Origin: Saturnia japonica
Lineage: Eukaryota; Arthropoda; Insecta; Lepidoptera; Saturniidae
NCBI GenBank assembly: GCA_033032175.1
Contig: CM065334.1
Coordinates: 8,367,705-8,431,704, forward strand
Direction: 5' to 3'
DNA: 64,000 nt
Part shown: piece by piece, positions 24,186 through 35,109 of the stretch
Numbering within the stretch: position 1 is the first letter of the stretch
Layout of the letters: each line of letters begins with the position of its first letter
Notes under the pieces: model-generated
What the model was told of the DNA's origin: nothing
Seen by the model: only the letters and a program-made list of their open reading frames with translations
The model's database searches: none
Position numbers and translations under genes: made by a program

Positions 24186-25078
24186 AACTTGTGTGTGCCT
24201 TGATATAATAATACTATATTATATTATATAATAATATAATAAAATATAAAAACTTACATTATATTTAATTCATAACTCTTCAGTAGTAAAACCTGTTAAC
24301 AAAAGAAATGCTTTATGTTCCGTGTACCCAACATTTAGAAATATCAAAACGTGAATTATTTAACTACGTTACAAACAAAGTTAAACTATTGGACAGTTGA
24401 ATAAAAGTCTAGATATTGTTCATTTTGATAGTTATTTTCATTACTTTACTATGATAATGTTTGAAGTGAGAACTTCTTTAGACGCATTGAACGAATTTCG
24501 GTAGGGGAAAATTTATGAGTTCGCGTGACCTTGGCGTCTCCGATGACCTCGACATGCTCGTGACGTATTGCGCTTGCGTCAGACTAGCGACGTGTAGTAT
24601 AGCGGCCTGTGTACATGTATATACTTGACTGTATCATATGCGTGTTTGAATTTTGGATGGGTAAAATCTTGTGATTTCGCGTCACCGACAGACATGCTCT
24701 GACTATAATTGATTTAAAAATTCAAAATTGAGTTTTCACTTCTGTCGGTAGTCCCTAAGAATGTTGAGTTTTCTTTGTAATAGCTCGGCGAATTGATTGT
24801 TTTTCTTGATGGTGTAAGCACAGTACAATCCACACACAACGGTGACCACCAAGAGATTTAAATCTATCGGAGGACGTCGCTGTTATACCAGCCTGCATAA
24901 ATATATCTTCACGTTACGCTTGAAGGATCCGATGTCGTAAGAAGGGAACACAGTGGCAGAGAGATGGATCCACAATTTGATTGTTCGACAAACATAACAC
25001 TTAGAGAACTTTCTAGTGCGTGCCGATATGGAGGTTACTTTAAAACTTTGATATTAAATAAGGTACCTATCTAATTTA
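24186..25078. other. Gene-free stretch with a repeat shared with 47665-47930
   Basis: A long AT palindromic run lies at about 24205-24260. The block around 24490-24780, including 'ttttcacttctgtcgg', recurs inverted at 47665-47930 and in part at 52770 and 58740 (family S). No coding region seen. Confidence 0.4.
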
Positions 25079-25546
25079 TCTATACTACAATTAATAAAAT
25101 TGAAGTGGCTGTTTGTTATGTCAAAATAACAGCTTTTTACTAGATGCGTATGAAAGTATAAACGAAACCTATAACAAAAAACATATTTTTTAAATTTTTG
25201 TCTGTCTGTTTGTTTCGGGTAATCTCCGAAACGGTTGGATCAATTTTGACGGGACTTTCGCTGAAGGTAACTGATGCTATAAGGAGTAACTTAGGCTACT
25301 TTTATTTTAGAAAAAGAATTTCAGTTCCGCACATATAAAAAAAAATGGTCATAGTGAATCAATTCAGGCTTTTAATTAGCTTACGCTGAGTAAACCATAA
25401 GAGATATAGCAAATTAATGTACGAAACAATTGTAGACAAGGACACAAACAATAAGCATTGCTGTATTTAAAATAGCCGGGAGCGGGAGAGCAAGATTCGC
25501 GCGGGCATTCTATACTCCACGTGAGCGAAGCCGCGGGCACAGCTAG
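25079..25546 (+). mobile_element. Helitron, family A
   Basis: TCTATACTACAATTAATAA start and GCGAAGCCGCGGGCACAGCTAG|T end, both intact. 468 bp. Confidence 0.7.
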
Positions 25547-25564
25547 TATATCTATATTAATAAT

Positions 25565-25765
25565 TTTCACAACTATAGATGCTTGGCAAAAGATTTTCAA
25601 TTTAAGAGTGGTAACTAACCTGTCGGGAATTAAAACATACCCTGTCATAATGCAATGGTTTTATCATTTTGCGGGGATACAAATTCATGTCGATTGACGC
25701 GTTGTCCGTACACGCTACCACCACATAGCCATCACCCAAACTGACTGAGTCATCATTGATTACCA
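25565..25765 (-). repeat. Family K SINE fragment
   Basis: Diverged minus-strand copy of the SINE at 41280-41545, sharing the 'gattttcaa.tt.agagtggta' block and the region towards the tRNA-like head. Confidence 0.4.
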
Positions 25766-26065
25766 ATTTTAATTTATCTAGTCCTTTTTGCCTTTAAATC
25801 GTTGCAGTTAAATTCGACTTTGGAATTTTACTCCAATCGCGCCCAAAAAAGGTTCATTTAAAAAATAAATAATTTCAACTTTGACTGTAACATTCATGGT
25901 TTTAATTTTAAAATTCATTTTTGTACGGTGATTAAATATTTTGATTCGCTTAAATTAGTCTGTATTAGTCATGGTGGATGTTGATGGTTTAGTGTGAATC
26001 TGACCTACCTAGAATGCATATGACGCGGGTTCCATGCTGTGAACATAAAGACAGTTTTGTTTATA

Positions 26066-26926
26066 TAAACTATAATATAATAAAGCGGAAGAGTTTTTTT
26101 GTTTGTTTGTTTAAACGCGCTAATCTCTGAAACTACCAATCGGATTCAAAAAATTAGGCTACAACTCTCAGTCAGCCATAAATATTGTTTTTTGTTACGT
26201 AAGTCGGAAGTCGAGGCCCTCCCGAACTTCTTCAACCGCGTGCGCTGGCGTAATCATTAATGATTCGGAAATACAATGTTCTACAATAATATTGTTCCTT
26301 AGTATATCTAAAAATACTCAGCGATAGTATATGCCTGTCTCTTATATATAAGCCACAATAAGGTATTTTGTTACAAAGATTTGTTGAAACTGCCTCATTA
26401 GCCTAGTGGTCGTAAGCGCGACTGCTATGATCGAGATCCTGGGTTAGATTTCCAGGTCGAGCAAAGTGTTATTGGGTTTTTCTATGAAATTCTCAGTAGC
26501 AGCTCGGAGTTCGGTTTCGTGCCGATTAATGGCAATAGGCTCGCCCCCTATTACATGGAACCTAATAAACATACTCGGCGAACTGTGGGTGTACATTAGT
26601 ACACCTCTGCCTAACTCTTAGGGGATACAGCCGTGATGGTATGTTATGTTATTTGTTGAAAATTAAAAATAGATTTATAAGCATTATTTATAGACATGTC
26701 ATATTAATTCTTAAGAACAAAAGTTACTTCATCCTAAAGACAATTCTATGAAGTTAAATTTTGCTCTTTGGAGTATGCTATTTGGACACATAGTTTAGGA
26801 GATAATGAAAAATTAAAATAATTTGTACTTAAGGGAAGAACAATTATGATAGACTACACGGGTGCGTTGGCGGCGCGGTGTTTCTCGGATAAAATTAACA
26901 CGGGTGAAACCGTGGGGCACAGCAAG
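26066..26926 (+). mobile_element. Helitron, family B, carrying a SINE
   Basis: Family B body from 'taaagcggaagag' to the CACGG-GTGAAA-CCGTG stem. The 3' CTAG is mutated to CAAG, so the element is probably dead. A SINE sits inside at 26390-26650. Confidence 0.6.
26390..26650 (+). mobile_element. tRNA-derived SINE with target-site duplication
   Basis: The head has an A-box-like TAGCCTAGTGG and a B-box-like GGGTTAGATTTCC with tRNA spacing, and the tail ends in TATG repeats. It is flanked by a perfect 11-bp duplication, ATTTGTTGAAA, at 26379-26389 and 26651-26661. Confidence 0.7.
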
Positions 26927-27040
26927 TTTATATATAACCATGCACACCTTTTAATTCATTTCAATTATAATTATATCATTTGAAAGGAAGTTGGAGTTGA
27001 CTTGTAAAAATCGTCACAAAAAGCGTCGCTATTGGCTCGA

Positions 27041-27555
27041 TTCATAAAACTGAAGTGTCTATTTGTAATGTCAAAATAACAGCTTTTTACTAAATGCATA
27101 TGAAAGTATGTATATACGAAACCTATAACAAAAAACCCATTTTTAAAATTTTTGTGTCTGTCTGCCTGTTCGTTCCGGGTAATTTCAGAATCGGTTGGAC
27201 CGATTTTGACGGGTCTTTCACTAGTAGATAGCTGATGTTATAAGGAGTAACGTAGGCTACCTTTATTTTAGAAAAATAATTAGGGTTCCGCACAAATAAA
27301 AAAACTGGTCACGGTGAAACAATTCCGGCGCTAAAATAGCTTACGCTGAGTAAACCATAAGAGATACAGCAAATTAATGTACTACATAATTGTGGACATT
27401 AAAAAGACCTACAAAAAAGTTACAGATTATATACGTCTATCTTCTAAGGAACACCCACAATAATCATTTTTGTCTTTATAATAGCCGGGAGCGGGGGAGC
27501 AAGATTCGCGCGGGAATTCTGCAGTCCACGTAATCAAAGCCGCGGGCACAGCTAG
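27041..27555 (+). mobile_element. Helitron, family A
   Basis: The 5' end is slightly altered (TCGATTCATAAAACTGAAGTG). The 3' end GCCGCGGGCACAGCTAG|T is intact. Confidence 0.65.
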
Positions 27556-27635
27556 TTCTTAAATAAAACTAAAGATTTGCATTCAGTCATCCACTCAGTT
27601 GAAACACGTCCCCTGTTAGGCATAGTCCTTCTCCA

Positions 27636-27889
27636 AAGTTTTTTTTTATTTGTGCGGAACCCTAATGCATTAAAAAAAAAAAAAGTAGCCTAAGTTACCT
27701 CCTATAAATTCCGTCAAAATCGGTCCAACCGTTTCGGAGATTACCCGGAACAGACAGACAGACAGACAACAATTTAAAAATGGGCGTTTAGTTATAGGTA
27801 TCGATCGATCGGTACTTCGATATGCATTTAGCAAAAAGCTGTCAATTTGACATTACAAACAGACACTTCAATTTTATTAATTGTATAGA
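27636..27889 (-). mobile_element. Helitron, family A, 5' half only
   Basis: The 5' end is intact on the minus strand (plus ...TTGTATAGA|T). The 3' half with CTAG is missing. Confidence 0.6.
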
Positions 27890-27899
27890 TCTAATTGAT

Positions 27900-28175
27900 T
27901 CATTTACTTAGGTTTTTGACCCTATATTATGTAATATTGGTGGCGTTTTACGTGATATAGTTTGATTATTATGCATAAATGAAGTCGATTATAAATATAA
28001 ACAGAAAGCATGCATTCTGGGATCACATAAAAATTTGAAATAGAGTTCTATCAAGGGAGCCACCATTTTGTTAGGACACTTAGATCGTCATAATACAGGA
28101 CACTATATTCACTTGATAATGCCAGTAATGGTCTTCAAGCACTAGTTGCCAAGTTAGGAAAAAGAAGAAGAAGAA
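27900..28175 (+). repeat. Family H retroposon, 5'-truncated
   Basis: Matches H elements at 49954 and 57491 from the 'attcatttacttaggttttt' block on, and ends in a GAA-rich tail (AAAAAGAAGAAGAAG). Confidence 0.55.
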
Positions 28176-28617
28176 TACTACGTCTCAGCAGCATATGTAA
28201 TCACTGGTCAAATACTTTTGTCTTGAGACACTGCGGTATCTCGGATGAGAAGATGTTAGGGGAGGGTAATGGTAGTCATTACAATAACAACAAAATTAAA
28301 TGACGTTGACAAGTAAATATCGATTGATATGAGCGGTCATTCTACACCCTGCTCTCGTCTGATCACCGGTTTAATTAGCACGTAACGTTTGAATGAAAAG
28401 GGTGCATTGTTGTTTGCCACGATTTCATTGTAATTTTTCTTCTGTACAACTTAAGAGATCAGATATTTATTTCAGTAAATTACTAAACAATATTATTGTA
28501 AGATATTTTTTGTGAAGATAATATTTAGCGATTTATATATTTTGATTTTTTTGGGGTAATGTGAGACAGGTGACGCACATTGAATTGAAAAAGAAATAGC
28601 AAAGCAATTACCTGTAG

Positions 28618-28832
28618 GTAAAGCAAAGGGTCGTATTCTTCAAGATAAACACTCAGGGTCAGATAAAAGTTTCTCAAATATATATGATGACAATGAAAAT
28701 GACGATGCAAAAGATGCTGACAATAGGTTCTTGACAAGCGATGAGTTTGGTAGCAACAAGGAGTTATGCTGCCACACGCCGACTGCTTCTGATGTATTCA
28801 GCAGAAGATTGTATGTGCGACAAGTGCTGTAG
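28618..28832 (+). CDS. Possible terminal exon of an acidic small protein
   Basis: An acceptor CTGTAG|GT is followed by an open frame of about 71 codons. It includes an acidic DDNENDDAKDAD run and a CCHTPTASDVF segment and stops at TAG 28830-28832. AATAAA follows at 28988-28993. The entry phase (1) matches that of the secreted-protein genes at 31.6, 47.2 and 50.4 kb. No convincing first exon was found upstream, and the tract before the acceptor is purine-rich, so the boundary is weak. It may instead be a chance frame. Function unknown. Confidence 0.25.
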
Positions 28833-29390
28833 ATGTGTTGACTGTCATGGTCTAATATGATGTCTACCATTACCCGCATGTCAGGGAAATGATAATCAAA
28901 GTTGTTTATTGAGAAGTGTAATTATAACCAAAGTATGATTTTAAAATTTAAACAACTACTTCAGTTTGATAAATTATTATTTATAGCAATAAAAATGTGT
29001 GTTTATAATAGACCTGAAATAAATAACTTTAGGTTTTTATTGATTCTTGCTTAATTGACCCTCATTACCCCCCTTTCCCATACGTATCTTCTCGAACACT
29101 GACCAACTGAGTTGGATTCGACGATTGATTTGTAATAAAACCAAAGATTTGATTTCTTAATATTTTATTGATCAAAAAGACATTTCTCCTGATGTAAGCT
29201 TGCCCGCTATACTCGCTGGCATGACCAGTAGAGACGAGAGAAATTGCTTCGCCATCGAAGAACTCATCTGCGAAGGGGGTGAGGGTTGGAATGCAGGCTC
29301 CTCGTTTGCAGGCACTTCCCGTCGATCACTTGTTGTAGGTATTGATAATTTCGAATAATCAGCTGTTAAATCAAAAACATATTATAATAC

Positions 29391-29640
29391 TAGCTGGTTC
29401 CGCAAACGTTGTTCTGTTCTTCCCAGGAGTTAACCAAAAACGGCTATGTGGTTAACTTGTATGCGGTGGAAGTGGGAGCGAGAGGTATTCCAGCGAAATC
29501 TCTCTATAACTTGCTAAAAGACCTCGGCCTGTCGAGAACTGTTGTAAGGTCTACTTTAGAACGGGTATCTATAGCAGCATTAACAGGCTCTTACCTAAAT
29601 CTGGCTTGGCAGGGAGGGTATCGCGGGCAGTCAAGGTGAC
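29391..29640 (+). pseudogene. LINE ORF C-terminal fragment
   Basis: The frame reads ...YAVEVGARGIPAKSLYNLL followed by a 'SIAALTGSYLNL' end. I know the 'VEVG.RG' pattern followed by a helical tail from the region after the reverse transcriptase domain of some non-LTR elements. Truncated on both sides. Confidence 0.4.
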
Positions 29641-30064
29641 CCCCCCTTGAACCTGCACCTGGGTAGCAAGTCCCGGGGGCTGCTCGTGTTCCCTCTCTCT
29701 GCCACACGATGGACCCGGCACCCGCACTGTGAATCCATGGAATGCTAAGATGTTTGTCTCTTGATCACAGCGTCAGGTATTTTGGGTTTGATATGCTTCG
29801 ACAGCTTACGTTTGCGAAACTGTAGGGCTAGTTGATTTCCTTATTATAGATATATACAGATATATATGTGAAATAGATATATACAGATACAATGATGCGT
29901 GTGATCGCTAAGAGGTCCGAGAGAAAGTGGTTCTTTTCATAGTGGTGGCTGTGCGCGGGGTGAAATACGCTCGCATCTCCCTCCCCGTAGCCATGCTTGT
30001 AAGCCGTAACAATATGTACCTACCTATATTGCAAATCATTTTGATTCATAAAATTTTGTTAATG

Positions 30065-30215
30065 TAGGCAATCAAGCGTACGGCTCGACTAGTGGTAAGC
30101 GGGTACCGTAGCCTATGCACGCTTTTAACCCCATAGGTATTACTAACAGCATTGCTGATGAAAACTCCCTTTCAAAAGGTCCTCTGGTAACCCTACACAG
30201 CATAAGAACACAACA
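30065..30215 (+). repeat. Interspersed repeat, family L (5' part)
   Basis: Shares 'ggtaagcgg(g)taccgtagcctatg' with the copies at 52235 and 63325. Confidence 0.45.
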
Positions 30216-30370
30216 CAATGTTATTTAACGATAACGAACAAAACGAAATGAGAATTACGTATATTATTTATGTATGCATCGTTCAATCCAAAAAAATCTA
30301 ATAGCACAAACAGCTATATCAGTTTTCCTAACAATCGGAGTAACCTTTCAAGTTTTATTTCTCAACTTAG

Positions 30371-30686
30371 CTGGTACCCGAGACTTCGTCTGCGTATTAT
30401 TGAATATACACAGACTGAAATCGAAACACGACAAATCAAAAAAATCGCCGTTTTTCGTGATTGCGTAACAAACACAGAAACTTTCCATTTATTATATTTG
30501 TAGGATAACACTAGGTTAAACTATGACTTTTAACCGAGATAAAAAGTACCCTATGTGTTATTCCAGGTCATAGACTATCTGAGTGCCAAATTTCATTGAG
30601 ATCTGTTTCAGCCGTTTTAGCGTGATTGAGTAACAAACATCCAAACATCAAGACACACTTTTCACATTTATTATATTAGTAGGATA
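30371..30686 (-). mobile_element. Helitron-like element
   Basis: On the minus strand it starts ATCCTACTAATATAATAAATG and ends in a GC-rich tail before CTAA(G). The ATCCTACTAATATTATAAA start is common in arthropod Helitron-type elements. Partial internal duplication. Confidence 0.4.
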
Positions 30687-30909
30687 ACCTTATTTGGACT
30701 ATTAAAAACATTTCAAAAAAATTTAGCTAAATCGACAATGAAACGACATTACCTTTTTTATTTATATAGAATGTAGTATTTATATTTTCAACTGAGAATT
30801 TTCTTGTATTTCATTAGGAAATACCACTTGATACGATAGTCTAAAAAAATATATTCAGAGACCCCCCATTTTTTTGGATGTAACATCGGTCACATTAATT
30901 TCCTTCGAA

Positions 30910-31514
30910 TCTTATTATAAAACTGGAGAGTTTGTTCGTTTGGTTGAATGCGCTAATCTTAGGAACTACCAGTTCGAATGCAAGAATTATTTTAGTGTTG
31001 GATAGCTCATTTATCGAGGAAGGCTATAGGCTATATAACATCACGCTACGACCAATAGGAGCGGAGCATCAATGACCAATGTTGCAAAAACGGGAAAAAA
31101 TTATTCCTTTTGAGAGCCACCATTGCGTGCGCTGCGTAAATTGTTAGTTACGCAACAAAAGTGGTGACGGAATTGTTTTTCTTAAAAGTTTTAAAAAAAG
31201 ACCGCGATAGAATATATATCTTGTTCTAAAATAATGCATTATTTACGAAGGTCTTTTTTTAAAGATCGTATTAAATCCTTATCGAAATAAATACATTATT
31301 TATCACAAGTACATATTTCATTTTGAATAAATTGCCCTGTACAGTAATTGATTTCAATGAATATCGTAGGAGATATCACAGTTTTAAAATAACTCCGAGG
31401 CAAAATAAAGTTTCAGCTCCTTTAGAATTATTGTGTTATAGGTGCCTACGACCCATTCTCTTTCTCTTTTTATCTCTCTTATGTGACGCAGATGACGTAG
31501 CGCGGGTTAGCTAG
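30910..31514 (+). mobile_element. Helitron-like element, 605 bp
   Basis: 5' A|TCTTATTATAAAACTGGAG and 3' GCGCGGGTTAGCTAG|T. Related in its first 150 bp to family B ('gctaatctt.ggaactacca'). Confidence 0.5.
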
Positions 31515-31609
31515 TCAAATATAATATACCTATGTCGCCCGAACCATAATAAGTTATAACCGTTTCTTTTGGCTTTGCCATAACCGGGTAAAACGGTAGT
31601 AAAGTTAGG

Positions 31610-32483
31610 TCAATATTGAAAAGTACCGTCTTCCATATTCTTATAAAAATATGGCGGTGCTCGTGGTCGATATTGGGGGGTATCTTGACAGCTGTTTCCC
31701 ATCCCCATCACAGGTTGAGTACAGGGATGGGTCATTGGACATGGAAGTACGTAGTACATTGCGTGACTCAATCCAGAAGTCTGCAGTTGACCTGAAGATG
31801 AAATAAAAGGCAATAAATATATTAATAGTCTATCCATTGAGTACATTCTAATGAGCCCAAACGTGATAACTATGCTTGAAGTTGGTGAGAAGTTAGGGCT
31901 CGGGTCAAAAGTTACCATGTTGTAATATAATTGTGTAACAGAATACCAAATTTCGACTTGATCGAGCTTGTTTGAATCATAGCTAAGAATACTGTCGATC
32001 ATGTCACCTTTCAAACAAAAAAAACCACTAAATCAATTTATTGGGTTAGGAATAGGTTACTTATGTCAGTGGTTTATTCAATTTTCAATTTACCTTATTG
32101 AATCGTACAGTGCAATCAATTTGCCATGACAATACAAAAAAAAAATACACCTTTCTCCTCAAACGTGTTAAAGGAGACGGATACTCTTTCATACAGACAC
32201 GGGCCTGGGTAAAAAAGAGATGTAAAAATATGAAAACGGTGTAAATTAATAGTTAATGCATTATCAAACAGTCACAGTCAGGCCCATATATACCCGTCTC
32301 CTTTTTCTAGAACATTTTGCCTCCGCTGGTTCTATTTTTTCAGCGAGACATTTCCAAACAGAAGGTTCAATGTTAGATCTAACCGTTTTTCTGAAAATCT
32401 TTTTAACACAAAAACTGGCCAACGCATGGAAAAACTCGTGTACTTTACTTACCGAACAATAAAATAAACAAATATCTGTACAT
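31610..32483 (-). CDS. Small secreted Cys/Pro protein, 70 residues, two exons
   Basis: Exon 1 (32453-32483, 31 nt) encodes MYRYLFILLF plus one base and ends TTCG|GTAAGT. Exon 2 (31610-31791, 182 nt) follows TTCATCTTCAG. Phase 1 joins exactly to give a 70-residue protein. The start is a hydrophobic signal peptide, followed by a mature part with four Cys in YYVLPCPMTHPCTQ...NSCQ and a C-terminus rich in Pro, Tyr and Met. It ends GTFQY. A TATA box lies 86 bases upstream of the ATG. The 661-bp intron holds family I and family J repeats. The layout (short first exon cut in phase 1 inside the signal peptide) matches the genes at 47.2 and 50.4 kb. Function is not recognised; a structural secreted protein is plausible. 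Confidence 0.6.
31840..32020 (-). repeat. Family I repeat inside the intron of the 70-residue gene
   Basis: Partial copy. An ATG at its edge reads into exon 2 in frame, but that stretch is intron plus repeat. Confidence 0.5.
32155..32275. repeat. Repeat J, also at 61305-61420
   Basis: About 110 bases, including AAAGGAGACGGA and CAGACA(C/T)GG.CCTGGGTAAA, are nearly identical at the two sites. Confidence 0.55.
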
Positions 32484-32568
32484 ATTCAACAAAATATTAT
32501 TTAAGCTGACGCACTTAACTTGCAATAAATCAAGTTTGAAACTAACAATTAGACAAGTTTCTTCAGTT

Positions 32569-32575
32569 TTTTATA
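32569..32575 (-). promoter_or_regulatory. TATA box of the 70-residue secreted-protein gene
   Basis: TATAAAA on the minus strand, predicting a start near 32540 and a leader of ~55 bases. Confidence 0.5.
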
Positions 32576-32741
32576 TGAATTTTAATTTTCATATAACTTC
32601 AGGTGGTAATAGACTTTATTGCTACAGACATAACGTGTATTTCCATATGATTTTTGTTATTTTTTATGTTTTTTGTTTACACTTTCATGCTGATATAATT
32701 TAAAATAAACTTCGACAAGGATATTAAGGTATACGGAATTT

Positions 32742-33015
32742 TTTTATCCGACTGCGAAAAAGGACGGCTGTGGTTTTCAAGCGTATGTATGTATGTCTGT
32801 TTCTTTGTTACGCTCTATAACCTAAACGGCTTGATGTATTTCAGCATACGAGGTGTCGTTAGATTCGTCTTAATTGTGGGAGTGACATAGGCTATATAAT
32901 ATTTAGGTACGACGTCTGAAAATCAAATAAAAAACAAAAATAGGATAGAACATTTTTTTTTTCGTCGTGTTTTTGTTTAAGTCGGTTTTTTTTGGTTCCT
33001 TTTTAAAAATTTAGC
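32742..33015 (+). repeat. Interspersed repeat, family F
   Basis: Nearly complete copy, from 'ccgactgcgaaaaaggac' to the T-rich end. Confidence 0.55.
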
Positions 33016-33059
33016 TTGTTTAATACATCTAAGCTGATAATCTTGTGAGCCCCGACGAG

Positions 33060-33270
33060 AGATATTCGGCGTGTCGCCGACCTTGAAAGGGGGATTCAAG
33101 TAGCTAAGGAGTTCTGGAATCCCTACTCATCACAGGAACATATCATAAGTTTATTTGGCTGCGACCTTCTGTAGGTTGAAGGTATTCCACCAGTCGAACT
33201 GCCTCAAGTACAGAGAAATTTCTAAAGATATTTCGCTTTACCCTACCTCTGTTCAACTGCTACAGTGGGC
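33060..33270 (+). repeat. Interspersed repeat, family L
   Basis: Ends 'cgctttaccctacctctgttcaactgctac'-like, as at 2371. Confidence 0.5.
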
Positions 33271-33286
33271 CTGCCGTAAACAGAAT

Positions 33287-33615
33287 ACTTCTTCTTCTTC
33301 TTCTCCCTAACTTGGCAACTAGTCTTTGAAGATCATTACTGCCATTATGAAGTACATATAATGTCCTGTCTTATGACGATTTCAATATCCTAACAAGATG
33401 GTGGTTCCCTTGTTAGAACTTTCTAGAGAGTTTCCGTGGGATCCCAGAATGCATGCTTTTAGCTTATATTTATAATCTACTTCACTTATGCAAAAAAAAA
33501 CAAACTATATCACGTAAAACGCCTCCAATATTACATAATATAGGGTCAAAAACCTAAGTAAATGAATTAAAAATAAAAACCTCACCATGTCACTTCAAGA
33601 TCCCGCCAAAAACTC
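33287..33615 (-). repeat. Family H retroposon, full length, with target-site duplication
   Basis: On the minus strand it starts at 33615 with GAGTTTTTGGCGGG and ends in (GAA)n. It is flanked by a perfect 12-bp repeat, CGTAAACAGAAT, at 33275-33286 and 33616-33627. Confidence 0.65.
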
Positions 33616-33754
33616 CGTAAACAGAATTGAATATTTATTTATTAAGAGCATTATAATTCCCGTGGTTCCGGACGCATTTTTGACGTAGTACATAAGGAAA
33701 TAAAAAAATATATATATCTGTACGTGTGACAGAAATACAGCTTCATTAATATTT

Positions 33755-34460
33755 ATACAGACTGGCAGTGCCTGCGACTTCGCCTGCGTGTAATTTTGTA
33801 TGCGGCGAAGGCAAACGTGCACGCGGGGCGCGCGCTGTACTGGACACTGCAATGTTAGTTTATTTGCGGGGAACCCTAATTTTTTGTTTAAAATAAAAGT
33901 AGTCAAGTTACTTCTTATAATATCAGCTGTCTACCAGTGAAAATCCCCTAGAAATCGGTCCAACCGTTTCGGTAATTAGCCGGAAAAAACGGGCAGAGAA
34001 AAATTTTAAGAATTGTTTTTGAAACGAAGTTCCTTATTTTTTTATGAGTACCCTGTATACTTTCATACGCTTTCAGTAATAAAAGTATGTAGTATAAAAA
34101 ATAAAATAAAAACAAGCTATTATAACGCACTAAAATGTCTCCCGGCTCCATCACCAGACCCTCGGTACCAACACAAATCTATTGGACTCGTTAAAACAAA
34201 TCATACGAGCCTAAACTCGAGGGGTTTTCTAGTAACCACTGAAGAGTTCCACTATCCACCTCCTAGGTTCATCATCAGATACCAAATTATAGCTTTGTCT
34301 TCGGAACTACATATATATACACATTTTCATTTTGACACTACAATCAGAAGTAACTTAAAATTGATTTGTAAGATTTGATAACATTGTTAGTTACCAAGTG
34401 AAGATAATATAAACGTGGTAAAAAGCTATTGTTTTGACATTACAATAGGCACTTTAATTT
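33755..34460 (-). mobile_element. Diverged, interrupted Helitron of family A
   Basis: A decayed GC-rich tail near 33760-33840, then the family A body (33870-34080), an insert, and a family A 5' remnant at 34418-34460. Confidence 0.4.
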
Positions 34461-34469
34461 TATTATGAT

Positions 34470-35107
34470 GATATACAAAACTTGTTTGTAATCATAAAAT
34501 AAAGTAAAGTAATAGAATTGTCATGGTTGTTCAAAATACTGTATTTCACATATCCACAAATATATAGTTTTTATACAGAAACAAGAAACGCAACCACATG
34601 TCTACATTTGTGTGTGTACCATTTTTTTGAGTTAAATTCACAATATTATAGTTTTAACTTACGAATGTAAGGTGGGATGAAAAGGAATAAAAAAAACTAC
34701 AAAGTTGTGTTTCTCATTTAAAATTATAGATTTGTGATAATGTTAATAAGATACAACAGTGTAATACTAGGTATGTCACATGTAGGTATCTTGTTTCATG
34801 AGATGTTTATATTTAGTAAAATTTATTTAAAAACTTATTTTTCATTTAGAAAATACGTAACATTTATTAAAATTAAAAACTATACTTTTCATAAAGCTAA
34901 CACTTATTAAGGTCAAATAAAGTTATTATGATTTATTTGCATAAATTAGAGAGAAATTAGAGAAATATCAGTAACTCAAAGCTCAAAGGTACCTACATAA
35001 TTCAGATTATGGGAAAGTTTCTGTTCGGCCGCGGCCGGGACATTATTTACAGGTATAGTAGAACCAAGTCATAGACAGTTCAAAAACTGCATAAATATTA
35101 AAGAAAC
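34470..35107. other. Gene-free AT-rich stretch
   Basis: No coding frame or recognised repeat copy. Confidence 0.4.
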
Positions 35108-35109
35108 TA

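Noticed and set aside
26390..26460. A tRNA gene
   Set aside because: The A and B boxes are those of a SINE head; it has a SINE body, tail and target-site duplication, and no cloverleaf with a proper acceptor stem.
29189..29335. A minus-strand terminal exon (…PSPPSQMSSSMAKQF…) followed closely by AATAAA
   Set aside because: Both strands are open here, the poly(A) signal nearly touches the stop, and no firm acceptor or upstream exon was found.
31610..32014. 134-codon uninterrupted reading of the 70-residue gene
   Set aside because: The upstream two thirds are family I repeat and intron. A spliced model with a signal-peptide exon fits phase and promoter better.
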